Below are positions 1 through 10,539 of a DNA stretch of 24,249 bases, one piece after another (position 1 is the first letter of the stretch; the number at the start of each line of letters is the position of its first letter). The stretch lies in the NCBI GenBank assembly GCA_001414345.1, contig LLCB01000538.1, positions 1 to 24,249 of the forward strand, given 5' to 3'. Below the pieces are notes generated by a model. The model searched no databases and had not been told where the DNA came from. It worked only from the letters and a program-made list of their open reading frames with translations. The translations under genes and the position numbers were made by a program. The DNA comes from Hymenoscyphus infarciens (taxonomy: Eukaryota > Ascomycota > Leotiomycetes > Helotiales > Helotiaceae).

Positions 1-3000
1 AGCTACTTTTTCTATTAGAAGTAATATAATTAACTATTTTTATTCTTTATTATTTTATTATAATAGCTTAGTTATAATACTCTTTATTAGTTTATTTAGA
101 ATAAAATAATATTAATAAACCTTTAAAGATTAAATATATATTAATTAAGATAGCTAAACTATTTTTTTAACTTTTTACTACTTTCTAATACTAGACTAGA
201 ATCTATAAATTATACTAGCTTATTTAGTATAGAATAATAATAATATAATTTAAAAAGACTTAATATATATATAATCTATCTTTTATATTCTAATTTTTTT
301 ACGCTACTATATTGATTAGTCTTTATTAGTACTACTAGAATTTATAAAGTGTTTAAAGTAGTTTAAAAGGCTTACTTAGTATTAATACCTTAGAATAGTC
401 TACCTAGCACGGTTCTAAGAATAATACGAATATCTAAAATCAATTATCTATTACTTTCCTACTTTAGATTTCTACTAAGAAAACCACGGTTTAGAATTAT
501 ATACTTATAGTATACCTCTAAATACCCCTAGTACTTCTACTAAACCTAAAAATAGGTGAGTTATTATAAGAGCTTTAAAATAGATATTTAGCTTTTAAAT
601 AGATAGTTTATCTCTATAACTAATAATAAAGGATCGAATCCTAGTAAGTTCTAGTATACTAGAGGTAGATCGAGTTCGTATTTTAAGTAGTCTAAGTTAT
701 AATTGTAATTATATAGACTAGGCTAGGGTTATATCTTAGAAGATAAGTCTATGTCTTATAACAAAGGAAGGTATTCTAAATTCTAGTTATCTAGAGGGGG
801 TTCGGTTTAGTTATTTAATAACTTAGAAGTATAATTATATAAAGCTGGCTAGAGCCGAAGTTCAGAGGTTAGTCGGTTTAATAAGACGTTTTTCTAGTTC
901 TTAGGAAGTTGAGTAATCTCTTAATAAATCCTTTTAACCTATACTACTATGTTCTTATCCTTATTAGCTATTAATATCTCTTATTTACTTATATCTACCT
1001 CTAAGTTTCTATTCTAATTTAAGTCTAGCTACTCGCTTATTAATGTCTCCTATTTGATTATGTTCTCTACTACTTTTATAAACCCCTTTCTTCTAAACAT
1101 ATAGCCTTTTACTTAAATGAAATTATCTACTTTATTTTAATAAAGACGTATAAAATTTGGATTAAGTTGAAGTAGAACCCTAGACCTAATTTTAAGCTTT
1201 TTATATAGTGCTAACATCTTCTATAGGTTGTTCCTTCGTACTAAATTAATTATATTATTCTTGTATATATACTAAAAGATTATATGTTAAATTTGTAGTA
1301 GAAGGTAGTAGCGGGATTTTTAGGCTATTTTAGTCTAATATAGTCTATTAACTTTAAGCCTTAATCTCTAGTATTATTATATAGCCTTATTCTATTAAGT
1401 ACTATGTTATAGAAGCTTTTTTTCTAGTTATGTCCTATACGACTATATTTCTTTTTAGATTATAACGTTTAATATAGCGTCTGTAATAGGGGCTGAGAAA
1501 TAGACTCTAAGACGCTAATACTCTACCTCTATTATATAAGATATATCTAATATTAGAGTAGAGGGAATAGAAGGATTAGTAGTAGTGGTTAGAAAGGTAG
1601 AGAGATGATAAGTCTTTAGTAAGGTGTTTACTTAATACTTCTAAATTAATAGTTCTACCTAGGTACTAGGGATTTTTGTTTTAAGAGAGTCTAGTAGTTG
1701 TACTATTAACTAGATTACTTAATAGTAGCGATTATAAGCGTTGTCTTATATAGTAGTAGTTATATAGTTATAATAGTAGATAGCGAGGTAGTTGGCTTTA
1801 GAGCGCTACTATATATATATATAGATTAAAGTAAGTAAGTAATTATTATTATAATATATATAATTTATATTTACTAATCCGATTTAGTTATTATAAGATA
1901 AGAAGTCTCTAGTGTTATAGCTAGTAGTAGTAAGGAATTTTTTTACTGCCGAGTAGAACTTAATTCTATCTATAGATTAGAGTAAGTGCTAGAGTAGATA
2001 TATAGTTTATAGGTTAATTTACCTACCTTGTATAGTGTTAATTTAACCTAGTTTCTAAATATATTCCTTCTTACCTTGTTATCTTATCTTTGTAGTCTTA
2101 ATAAGCTCTTGATCCTTTATAGTTTCCTCTTAGTAATAATAATCTACGCCTTCTTCCTTCTTATTAAGCTTTTTAATATTTATTTATTAGTATTACTAAC
2201 TTAACACTCCTTTAGGTACTAGCTTTTAGTACTAGCTTCTTATATAGTATTATTTATATTCGCCTCTATCTAGTAGTAGCCTAGCTAACCTTCTAGAAAG
2301 TACTAAAGTACTACTAAGTATTTAGATATATTAAAGAGAAAACGCTCTACCTTATACTATTCTTTTTAGCTATACAAGCCTCTATCTAACCCTAAGGTAT
2401 AAAAGCTTAGTATTTTTAAGGCATCTATACTCTAATAAGGCCCTTTTATACTAGAGTTACTGAATAATAAGGAACTAGTATACGGAATCTGTGATTAAGA
2501 GGAGAGAGAATAAACCGACGTTTAGTATCGTGTTCCTTATAAGGATGTTATAGAGAGGAGCCTAGTTCTTTTTAAGAAGTACTACTTTAGCTTTCCTTTA
2601 TCTAAAGAACTATATATTATTAAGAGACTAGAGTTATTACTAATAATAAAAAAACAAAAGGTTAATTTTCCTTCTTAGTATATTAATATTATTTAGTAAG
2701 TATAGATTTAGTTAGAATTTTTAGTATATCTTAAATAAGAGGATAAAACGTTAATAGAGCTAGATATATAAAATTAATTCTAATACCTTCTTACTAACTT
2801 AGGCTTTACTAACCTAGAATATAATATAACTATCTAAGAGGTTTTAGAAACTAGAGTTAGAAATGCTTTTAAAAATTAGAAAGCTCGGCTTTAGTAAGAA
2901 TTAGTATATTATTAACACTCTATACTACTATTACTATATCCTTGACATGCTTTTTCGTAGGCGAAATAGGTTCTTAATAGTACTGAAGATCGTACTAAGG

Positions 3001-4194
3001 AATAGAAGAGGTTAAAGGCGTTCTATAATATAGAATTAGTCCTCTGCTCTAATGTCTATATTATGTCTCTAGCTTAACTTAATGAATTATAATCTTATAT
3101 TAAACTTGGTTATAATAGCTATAATATATAGAAGTAGTTAGATAATGTGGATAGAAAGAGAGTTAAGGCTACTTGGATCATCTCTTAGGTATTAATAACA
3201 CGTTAGTTATTTTATTTAGAGGCCTTACTTATTTTACTAATGTTTAATTAGTATCTAGTATTCCTAAAAGATTAGTAATATTCGAGCTAATTAATAAGGA
3301 CACTGAGCAACTTTCTTTGTATTCTAATAGTAGGTCTATAACCTATTATTATATAAGTATTAACTAATTTCTCTAGATAGAGACATCTTATTATTAGGGA
3401 AAAAGTCTTAGCTCTCTTCTATTTATAAAGTAAAGTGAAATTTTATTTTATATTTTAAGTAAATATATTATATGTTTTTTTCTTAGGATTTAGAGTAACT
3501 ATATTAGAGTTTTATTGTAAGTTAGATAATATTCGTTTATTTAACTAGTTTTTTTATAAGTTATAAGGAAATAAGTATAATAATAGAAATCTAATAGGGT
3601 TTTGAATAGAACTCTAAGTTACTAGGAGAACGTATTTAACTTTTTATATAATTAATCTATTTTTATTATCTAAGGTAGGAAGTAAGCGCTTCTTAATCTA
3701 TAATTTGCTTAATATTCTCTAAGAAGCTAATATAATAGGTAGTTACCTCTATTATAGAGGAGTGATTAAGAAAATTTAAGTTTAAGGATTATACTTTTAG
3801 TAGTACTATTAAGAATCTACCTCTACGCTACCTATTTCTATTAGTATAGTATTATTTTAAGTCTATTTATTAGATAGATGCTTTATAACTTAGTCTACTA
3901 CTCTCTAAGTATATAGACTAAGTAGGTAGGATTATTAGGTAATGCTTCTTTATATACCTCTATATAGTAGGCTCCTAAATTTATACTTATCTAAGTAATA
4001 TTTATAAAAGAGAAGGCTACTTATTATAACTTTCTCTAAGTTATTCTTCTTACTTTCTAGTGTTAATTTATTTAAGTCTTTTCCTCTCTATACTTTAAGT
4101 CTACCTAAAAACCTGTGTTTAAACCTGATAGTCTATTGTAAGTTCTAGTGTCTCTTATCTATTAGTAGTAATATATAATATCAATCCTTTTCTA

Positions 4195-4500
4195 ACTACT
4201 AAACTTCGAGTTTATAATAACACACTTTAATCTAATAAACCTATAAGTAAGTAATCTAGTCTACGAATTTATATTAAATAATTCCTTATAAACTAGAACT
4301 ACGTCTTCCTTCGATTAATAGCTATATATAATATTAAGCCTCCTTAGACTACTAAACTTCGAGTCTACTATAACATACTTTAACCTAATAAACCTCTGAG
4401 TAAGCGATCTAGTTTATGAATTTATACTAAATAATTCTTTATAAACTAGAGCTACGTCTTCCTCTAATTAGTAGCTATATATAATATTAAGCCTTTTTAG
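4195..4500. repeat. Two tandem 153-bp units encoding 51-residue repeats
   Basis: Units 4195-4347 and 4348-4500 align end to end with no indel, and a third copy starts at 4501 but breaks off within about ten bases. A shorter divergent relative precedes them from about 4135. The period of 153 is exactly 51 codons and keeps the minus-strand phase, so this is an intragenic protein repeat. Differences between copies are mostly C/T and A/G changes, as expected from RIP acting on an older duplication. Confidence 0.85.
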
Positions 4501-4579
4501 ACTACTAAGTATTAGAAAAAACGCGAAATATAGAAAGGGTTTTACGTTAGCAGATACGTAGTTGCTACTCTAAAAGAAA

Positions 4580-5109
4580 AATTTAGAATCGCCTTACTTA
4601 AAAGAACTATATAACAAGGAAGAAATCAGATAGTATAGAATTATATATCTTTATAGAGAGCTCTCTAGCTTCTAAACAATAGTCGAAGGCTAATATTCAG
4701 ATAGTAAAGTATAAACTATATGTTATTTACTTCTAATTAACTATACTTAAGAGTAGGACTAACTGTTTATACTCTCTATAGGTAGTAGATAAAACCATAG
4801 ATATATAAAGTGCCTATGTTCTTAACACCTAATATCTAGCTAATAAAAGACATAGTATAGTAGCTTGAACTTCTTATATCAAACGTTAAGACCTGTTATT
4901 TATTATTATACATAGGAAGTTGAAAATACTATACTATATTACTAAATATTACAAACACTTTAGACAAGATACTAAGAAACATTATAAAGAAGTATTTTAA
5001 GAAACTGCTATTTTGTTATAGGTACTATACTTTATATAGAAGGTTTTAGAAGGTTTTTTTATTAAAGAGTAAATAAATTAATTTAGTGATCGGCTTACTT
5101 AAAAGAACT
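4580..5109. repeat. Pair of 30-bp direct repeats about 500 bp apart
   Basis: The stretches 4580-4608 and 5080-5109 both read AATTTAG, then ATCG-like bases, then CTTACTTAAAAGAACT, differing by one inserted base and about two substitutions. The spacing is 500 bases. They could be diverged short repeats inside the surrounding coding remnant or the ends of a small insertion. No target-site duplication or longer flanking similarity was seen, so an LTR reading is not supported. Confidence 0.45.
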
Positions 5110-5639
5110 CTTTACTCTCTTCTCTATCTTTTTTCGAAACCTAAAGTCTAGTACTTTATAGGTTTAGTAAAGCAAAGTTATTACTATATAAAAGAATTCT
5201 AATTTATTTAGTTTTTATCTACAAAATTCATATATAAAACCTAATTTAGCTATTACTTAATATCTATAGAATAAACTATAAAATAGTCTTTATACTCCTA
5301 AACTATTAATCTATCCTTACCTCTATAATCTACCTATTCCCTACCTTAAAGTGCCTCTTAAGATCGAGGACAGGCTTATAACTAAGGAATTTTATTTATA
5401 ATCTTTACTCTTATAGTTCTAAAATATACTATTACTTCATAGACTATTACGTATAAATTAGAAAATATAGCTATTAGGAGAGGTGTAGCTTTAACTAGGT
5501 TCTTGATTATTAATATTAAAGAAATTTATATAAAGTCTGCTTTACTCGAGCTTAACGAAGTCTCTTTAAAATTCTATTATTAATATCCTTCTATCCTATA
5601 TCTCAAGCTTAATTTAATCCTTAGTAGTAAGCTATCTAA

Positions 5640-6030
5640 AGAATTTATTAAGAGTAGTATATAAAGAGAAAAAGCATAAAAAGAGTATTATAACGTTAAG
5701 GAAACTACTATAAAAGCGTGAAAAGAGAATTTTAGTACTACGATTCTAGTATAGTAGTAGGCTTTTAATAAAAAGAGGAAATAATACTTATATAGTAATA
5801 TTACTTATATAAAGTTAGTAGCTAGATAGTAATAAGGGATTATAAGGAATTAGGAGTAGACGTATATCGAAAGGTAGTATCTTTAATAAATAGAAGGGCT
5901 TAATAAGCGTGTTATTATATTACTAAAAGGTAGATATTATACGTTATATCTTACTAAAGTAGAACTAAGAGGGAATAATTCTATAAGGCACTAGAATAGA
6001 AACAGTAACAGATGTCTAAACATCTGCCTT
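5640..6030 (+). pseudogene. Degraded basic C-terminal coding remnant, unknown family
   Basis: On the plus strand, the phase with codon starts divisible by 3 gives a charged, Gln/Lys/Arg-rich product from about 5640 to the region of the hairpin at 6009-6026. It includes IVIRDYKELGVDVYRKVV (about 5830-5884, no stop) and ends with a run like KHLP at about 6027. In-frame stops are TAA/TAG, consistent with RIP of glutamine codons. The charged composition favours this strand, but the codon-aligned minus frame has fewer stops between 5450 and 5860, so the boundary with the giant minus-strand remnant is uncertain. The look is that of a DNA-binding or transposase tail, but nothing diagnostic is seen. 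Confidence 0.35.
6009..6026. repeat. Perfect 7-bp inverted repeat with 4-base loop
   Basis: CAGATGT at 6009-6015 and ACATCTG at 6020-6026 form a perfect stem around CTAA. Both arms keep CpA/TpG dinucleotides that are missing nearby. It lies where a plus-strand remnant and a minus-strand remnant appear to end against each other, so it may be a fossil of a shared 3' end or simply a conserved coding palindrome. No terminator function can be claimed. Confidence 0.5.
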
Positions 6031-7800
6031 AGTACTTAGTTTTCCTTTAACTAGTAAGATAACTAGTAAGATACTCTATTAGATAATAACTTCTTATATA
6101 GTATCTAGTTAACTATAAGAACTACCTACTCTAGAGCTCCTCTTTATAGCCTTCTTAGCCTTAGTTTAACTATAAGAACCACCTATTTAGGATTTATTCT
6201 ATACTAGCGTCTCGACTTAACTATAAGAACTACCTACTTTAGATTTTTTCTTCGACGTCTCTGCTCTAGTAACCGACTTTTGCTTAACAAGTATTTAGGT
6301 GTTTAATTTCTTAGTTAACTTCTTCTAAGGTAGTAGTAGGAAATATAGTATAGGTTTATCTATAGTTTTCTAAACTCTTTACTAAAGCTTCTTAATAATA
6401 TTAAGTAATCTATACTTTACTACTTACTCTTTGATATTTAAATTAATATTATAGGTTCTATTCCTATAGAATTACAAAGACTAGAATTTATAAGCTAGAA
6501 CTATATAGTAAGTCTATATACCTCTATTATTAATATGAAATTAGGCGTAGGTAGTATAAGGCAAGGGATACTAATTTTAAGAAAATATTATAGTCTTTAA
6601 GTTAATAGCTTTATTTAGAAAACTATCTAGGACCTTATCGCTATTACTATAAAAGAACTAATCTAAGTACTAGATATAAGTTAGGCCGTTGTATTAGAGC
6701 TAGACGTTGGTATTAAGTAGAGGTAATCTATTAGGTTTTACTTTATAAATATAGAAGATAAAATAGACAAGGTTAACTAAAGTCTAACTAGAGTGTTTTT
6801 ATGTTTTTTAAAAGAGGTTATATATTTCTAGTTATAACTTAATTTTAATGTTCTAATCTTTAGTAAAAACTTAATAGCTAAAGCTATAAACGAAGTTATA
6901 CTTCTTAGTTATAAGAACCTTAATTAGCCTTTTCTTTTTAACTAACGCCTCTTTTTAAGAGAGAGATAGAATAAAAGGAGTTATATTCTTCTTAAATAGG
7001 GTATCTTAAACATATTTAACTCTAAGGTTTAATAAGCTAACTTGCTTAAATCCTAGTTCTAAAACTTCTACGCGAGACTTCGGTGGTGGCTTTAAAGCAG
7101 CTAGTTTAGAGAGAGGTCCTAACCTAGTCCGACGTTCTAATATATCTAAAGAAAAATACAAAGTAGAATTACCTAGCTAAAGAAATAGGTCGTTTTAAGG
7201 CTAGTACTTATATACTCTCTTACCAAAGTGGTTTTCAACGTTGATAAGATCTTCTACTTTTAAGACTAGGAACTCTATAACTAGCGTAACCTAAGTATAG
7301 ATCTTAGGACTATTTACTTTACCTATCTCTCTAATTAGTTTATTATTATATAACTTTTTATATAGTTTTATAACCTTATTAGCTATTATAACTAGAGATA
7401 GATATAGGTCTTTCTTAATAAGGTCTTTAAAGGCGTTATAGAACTTGCTCTTATTAACAGATTTCTATAAGAATTATTCTCTATCTACACGTCTATTATA
7501 TAGTGTTAAAGGTAGAGTAAGTACTTGTTTCTAGTTGACTTTAGTTTCTATATCTTATAGTATAAGATAAGGGAATTAATATACTCTTTCTTTATTATAG
7601 TATTTAAAGGTCTCTAAGCTTACTCTTTGTTATTATCTAGTTTAAGTACTAAGGGCTCCTCTTCTTCCTCCTTAACCTCTAAATTACTAGTATAAGAGGT
7701 GCTTATTTAACTAGCCTATTTAAAAGGTGTCTTATTAGACCTAATAGACTTAGAGCTTAGCGTTATTATTATAGAGATATAAGACATAGTTAGGATTCTA
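6016..7800 (-). pseudogene. RIP-degraded gene remnant with C-terminal GGSYS-type repeats
   Basis: I do not recognise the family. One minus-strand phase (lowest base 1 mod 3) reads from about 7800 to a TAG at 6016-6018, close to 600 codons. Over the 250 or so codons best examined it has about 24 TAA/TAG stops. The best preserved piece is 7009-7176, 56 codons without a stop, including the segment LAALKPPPKSRVEVLELGF. Upstream lies a Lys-rich helical region (about 7260-7480) with pieces such as KLYKKLYNNKL; downstream are KEALVKKKRLIKVLITKKYN near 6890 and IDKPILYF near 6360. The C-terminus carries three short motifs VGSSYS / IGGSYS / VGSSYS, each followed by a stop that was probably Gln, among Lys/Ser-rich linkers. 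It lies immediately upstream of the giant minus-strand remnant in a different phase, so the two may once have been one transcript or one element. Confidence 0.5.
6109..6238 (-). repeat. Three in-frame repeats encoding a GGSYS motif
   Basis: The plus-strand core TTAACTATAAGAACTACCTA recurs starting at 6109, 6166 and 6217. The spacings of 57 and 51 bases are both multiples of three, and each copy falls in the same minus-strand phase, reading V/I-G-S/G-S-Y-S followed by TAA (former CAA). Spacer sequences differ, so only the motif is conserved. This supports an encoded short linear motif repeated three times near the end of the remnant. Confidence 0.55.
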
Positions 7801-8075
7801 AGGAGTTTATATTACTTAAATATATAATAGATACGTAGAACCTAAGTTTATATTATTTTCTTAAAGTTAGAAAGACTAGTAAACTACTCTTTCTACTTTT
7901 TAAGTTAATATTATATTTAGAGATTAATCTCGATATTAGTAGAGTGCTTAAGAACCTAGGATAGGTAGAAGGCTATAAGTAGAAGGTAATTTTCTATAGA
8001 GTATAGCGGTTTAGGCTCTAAGAACGGGTACGGTTAGGTGTCTTATATAGAATAGTAGCATTTAGCGGGCAGTAA

Positions 8076-8195
8076 ACTAAGTTAGGTATTTAGAAAGCTT
8101 TATATATAACAGCGACCTTAAATAAGTAAAGAATAACTAAATTAAGTATTAAGAGAGCTTTATATATAGTAGTAGCCTTTAACAAGGGAAGGATG
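8076..8195. repeat. 60-bp tandem duplication
   Basis: Bases 8076-8135 and 8136-8195 align over their length, sharing ACTAA-TTA-GTATT then AGCTTTATATATA. A partial third relative precedes them from about 8041. The 60-base period equals 20 codons and stays in the plus-strand phase beginning at 8049, so it is probably a coding repeat (core KALYI / RALYI). Confidence 0.65.
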
Positions 8196-9561
8196 TTTTT
8201 AGTCGAGGTACTAGAAATATTAAAAGCGTAGTGCAATAGAGTAGTAGACTAACAAGCGTTATACGAAATAGTTAAGTAAGGAATTTTTAATATATAAAAA
8301 ATAGTTATTAAGCTTATTAGGTAGGTATTAGACGTCTAAGTAGTCTTATATATAATAGTAACTCTTTACGTATAACGAATTACTTATAAGCTTAGAGACT
8401 AGGTACTTAGGGAAACGATATATTAAGAATAGCTTTTCTAAAGAGTTTCGTCGCTTATGATATACGCCCTCTAAGAGTTAGCGAAGTAATAGTAGGCTTA
8501 TTCGAGAGTTAGAACCTTCCTTACACGATTTAGACTCTAGCGTTAGGTAATTAGAAACTTAGTATATAATATTAAAGTCTTATATATAAAAAGACTCTAT
8601 AGTAGAAGAGAACTTTAGGTAGAAGCTACTAAGAGTTAGGTCTACTAAAGGTGTTTACTTATAGAAGTATTTAGAGAGCGGCTTTATAGAGGACCGATAG
8701 CTAGGAGTAGTAGGAAGATCACGCCGAGGCTAGGTATATATATATAAGCTTTTATAAGTAGTAGGAGCAACTACGAGAACAGAGAATTCTATAAGAGATA
8801 TAGAACGCTTATACTATAGTAAGAAGTAAGTATATATTAAGGATTAAATATTGCAGGTACTTATATAACAGCTGTGGTTAAGCTGCTAGCGTTTAGGTAA
8901 GGATTTAGATATATATATAATGCTTTATAGTTAGCTTTAAAAGCTAGTAAGGGTTATCTAGTTATAGTTTAGATAAGGAACTTTATGTTTCTAGTTAAAG
9001 ATATATATAATAAGGCTCGGTAGTATAGACTTAGCTGGATCTCTATACTAAAGTATCTATTAGCTAGATAGAGTATTCTAGATAGTTATAGTTACTTAGC
9101 TACTATAACTTAGAGATCTATTATATTAAGTCGTGGTTTTATAAAAAGATTTAGTATTATAGTTTAGCTACGATCCTCTTATATTCGCTGTTTATAATAT
9201 TAAGTGTAGTATAAATCACTATTACTACCTACTATCTCTATAAATCTACTAAGGGTATTCTTAAGAAAGCTTAATTACTTAAGGCTATACTAGCGAGTTA
9301 ATTATATGTTATATCTATAAAACCTACTCTAAGCTTTTAATTTAAATACTAGAAAAACTCTTAAATAGCCTTATAGAGGTATTGTAAATTTTATAGTTTT
9401 TTATTAAGTTATTATTATAATATAGGCAGTTAGAGTTTTATATAGAGATAAAGAGGTTAACTCTATAACTTCTATAGTAGAAGTCCCTCCTAGGCACCTA
9501 TGCTTCTTCTTAACTTCGAAGACTGTCTTATAGAATATATCTAAGCTAGAAATCACTTTAT

Positions 9562-9619
9562 ATAAGAGGCTAAGAGAGTATTAAGTAGGTTTAGATAAGA
9601 GGCTAAGAGAGTATTAAGT
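9562..9619 (+). repeat. 33-bp tandem duplication encoding EAKRVLS twice
   Basis: ATAAGAGGCTAAGAGAGTAT starting at 9562 is repeated exactly starting at 9595. The 33-base period is 11 codons, and both copies read EAKRVLS in the same plus-strand phase, just before a basic tail. The near identity of the two copies suggests that the duplication was recent relative to RIP or was spared by it. Confidence 0.7.
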
Positions 9620-9708
9620 TTTAGAAGAAGGGGTCGAGGTTAGTAAATACGAATTTACAAAGGAATAAGTAGAGTTATTATAGCTTAGCTACTATATGCC
9701 AAATGTTC

Positions 9709-9718
9709 TAGACGTCTA
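9709..9718. repeat. Short palindrome TAGACGTCTA (second copy at 8329-8338)
   Basis: The ten-base palindrome TAGACGTCTA occurs at 9709-9718 and again at 8329-8338. The flanks differ. It could be a chance feature of a sequence rich in CTA/TAG, and no binding-site role can be supported. Confidence 0.3.
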
Positions 9719-9719
9719 A

Positions 9720-10039
9720 AACACTTGATTTCACTATATAATATAAAAGTTTAGTAAATTGAATTACTTTATAGATTAAGTACTAAAACTCTTATTCTAC
9801 CGACTTATTTCTATAAAGTATATACCGTTAACTTTAAAGGACTCGCGTAGTATATTACGTATAGCTTAGTCTAGGGATCCTTCATTCGCGTATTTTGCCT
9901 CCAGCTTAGCTATTATTCTTTCATATAAAGCGATCAACCTAGAATCTATATATAGTAATAGAGAGGCAGGACTTCGTGGTTCGTTTATAATATACTAATG
10001 TTACTAAAATGATAAGCAAAGACTTAGAGTAGCGGTGCT
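9720..10039 (-). pseudogene. Weakly mutated minus-strand coding remnant, unknown family
   Basis: This is one of the least RIPed stretches, with normal CpA and TpG between about 9880 and 9980. The minus-strand phase (lowest base 2 mod 3) is open for 42 codons from 9994 down to 9869, bounded by TAG at 9995-9997 and TAA at 9866-9868. It includes the helical segment ERIIAKLEAKYANEG. The frame stays readable on both sides: an upstream Ser/Thr/Leu-rich part from about 10039, and downstream RNILRESFKVNGIYFIEI to about 9810. I see no known domain. Composition and codon usage are more normal than in the neighbours, which suggests a younger insertion or a lower-copy sequence. Confidence 0.5.
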
Positions 10040-10210
10040 CTTAGTACTCTTATTACGTACTATATAAGAAGGTGCTAACGGGTTTTCGTAATAAGGGAGT
10101 AGGAGTGGTTTTAAGTAGATAGGTTATTATAAAGATACACAGTATACGATATAGGATAATTATTATACGGCTTTAGTATAAACACTATTGCTTTATAACT
10201 TAGAGGGATT

Positions 10211-10247
10211 ATAGTATAGTATAGTAGTATAGTAGTATAGTATAGTA
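10211..10247. repeat. TAGTA-type microsatellite
   Basis: ATAGT and AGTAGTAT units repeat imperfectly over about 37 bases. Before RIP this was plausibly a CAGCA/CAGTA-type run encoding Gln/Ser. It sits at the start of the plus-strand remnant that follows. Confidence 0.6.
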
Positions 10248-10530
10248 AACCGATCGCCTATAGAGAGTTAATCGCCAAGTTTTAGATAATCAAGAGGTAG
10301 AGAATTTAGAGATAGTAAGTAGAAAAGTAAACCTTATAATTACCTTTATAAGAGTACAAACTAGTATATGCTAGAGAGAAATAAGAAGCGCTTAAGAGTA
10401 AAAAAGTATAGTAGGTGGTAGAGGAGGAGGAGAGGTAGAGAGGAGAGAGTAAAGAGGCTACATAGATAATACTATCTACTCTTAAGTAGTAGAGTAAATA
10501 AGTTCTAATACTACTATACTTATACCTAGA
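10211..10530 (+). pseudogene. Degraded Glu/Lys-rich C-terminal tail, transposase-like
   Basis: The plus-strand phase with codon starts 2 mod 3 gives a short remnant beginning near the microsatellite with KPIAYRELIAKF, passing YKLVYAREK (about 10355), ALKSKK, VVEEEER and ILSTLK, and ending near 10510. In-frame stops are TAA/TAG. The arrangement of a basic then acidic, Glu/Lys/Ala-rich helical tail is common at the C-terminus of fungal DNA transposases of the Tc1/pogo group, but it is low-complexity sequence and no DDE residues or terminal inverted repeats were found. It converges on the minus-strand remnant at 10540-12600. Confidence 0.35.
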
Positions 10531-10539
10531 GTAGATTAG

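Larger units (their letters stand above)
1..5640 (-). pseudogene. Giant RIP-degraded coding remnant with 51-residue repeats, unknown family
   Basis: I do not recognise this gene. On the minus strand one codon phase (codons whose lowest plus-strand base is divisible by 3) stays readable from about 5640 to the window edge, roughly 1,880 codons, with no frameshift noticed and with stops nearly all TAA/TAG. The product runs right to left and is cut at base 1. Around 4195-4500 it contains two tandem 51-residue units with a core like KEDVVLVYKELF then INS and RFIRLK; there the minus frame has about 2 stops per unit against about 11 in the aligned plus frame, which fixes the strand. Further in are charged segments such as KKEEGVDYYY (about 2140) and LEKKLL (about 1410). 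The length exceeds usual retrotransposon polyproteins, and no reverse transcriptase, integrase or P-loop motif was seen. Strand is less certain in 4520-5080 and above 5450, where the antisense also reads well. It could be two adjacent genes. Confidence 0.5.
8049..9650 (+). pseudogene. RIP-degraded gene remnant, plus strand, unknown family
   Basis: Three successive phases carry the readable signal: codon starts 0 mod 3 from 8049 to about 8370, 1 mod 3 from 8377 to about 9180, and 2 mod 3 to about 9650, implying two indels or introns. The first part contains a 60-bp tandem duplication (20 residues). The middle has clear protein-like stretches such as RELEPSLHDLDSS (about 8500-8540) and VRSTKGVYL. 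The last part has LNFEDCLIEYI (about 9510) and ends in a basic tail with an 11-residue duplication (EAKRVLS) followed by RRRGRG. Stops are TAA/TAG. No conserved catalytic motif was seen. It faces the minus-strand remnant at 9720-10039 and runs away from the one at 6016-7800. Confidence 0.45.

Noticed and set aside
940..5460. Plus-strand reading of the giant phase as the coding strand
   Set aside because: The codon-aligned plus frame is also fairly open, but it is Leu/Ile/Phe-rich as antisense would be, and in the 153-bp repeat it has about 11 stops per unit against about 2 on the minus strand.
9085..9109. Dispersed copy of the satellite inverted-repeat core
   Set aside because: GTTATAG, TTAGCTACTATAAC here matches the satellite core at 22 of 25 positions, but the flanks match only weakly and it falls inside a readable plus-strand coding phase. 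In DNA this rich in TAG/CTA, chance similarity is likely.
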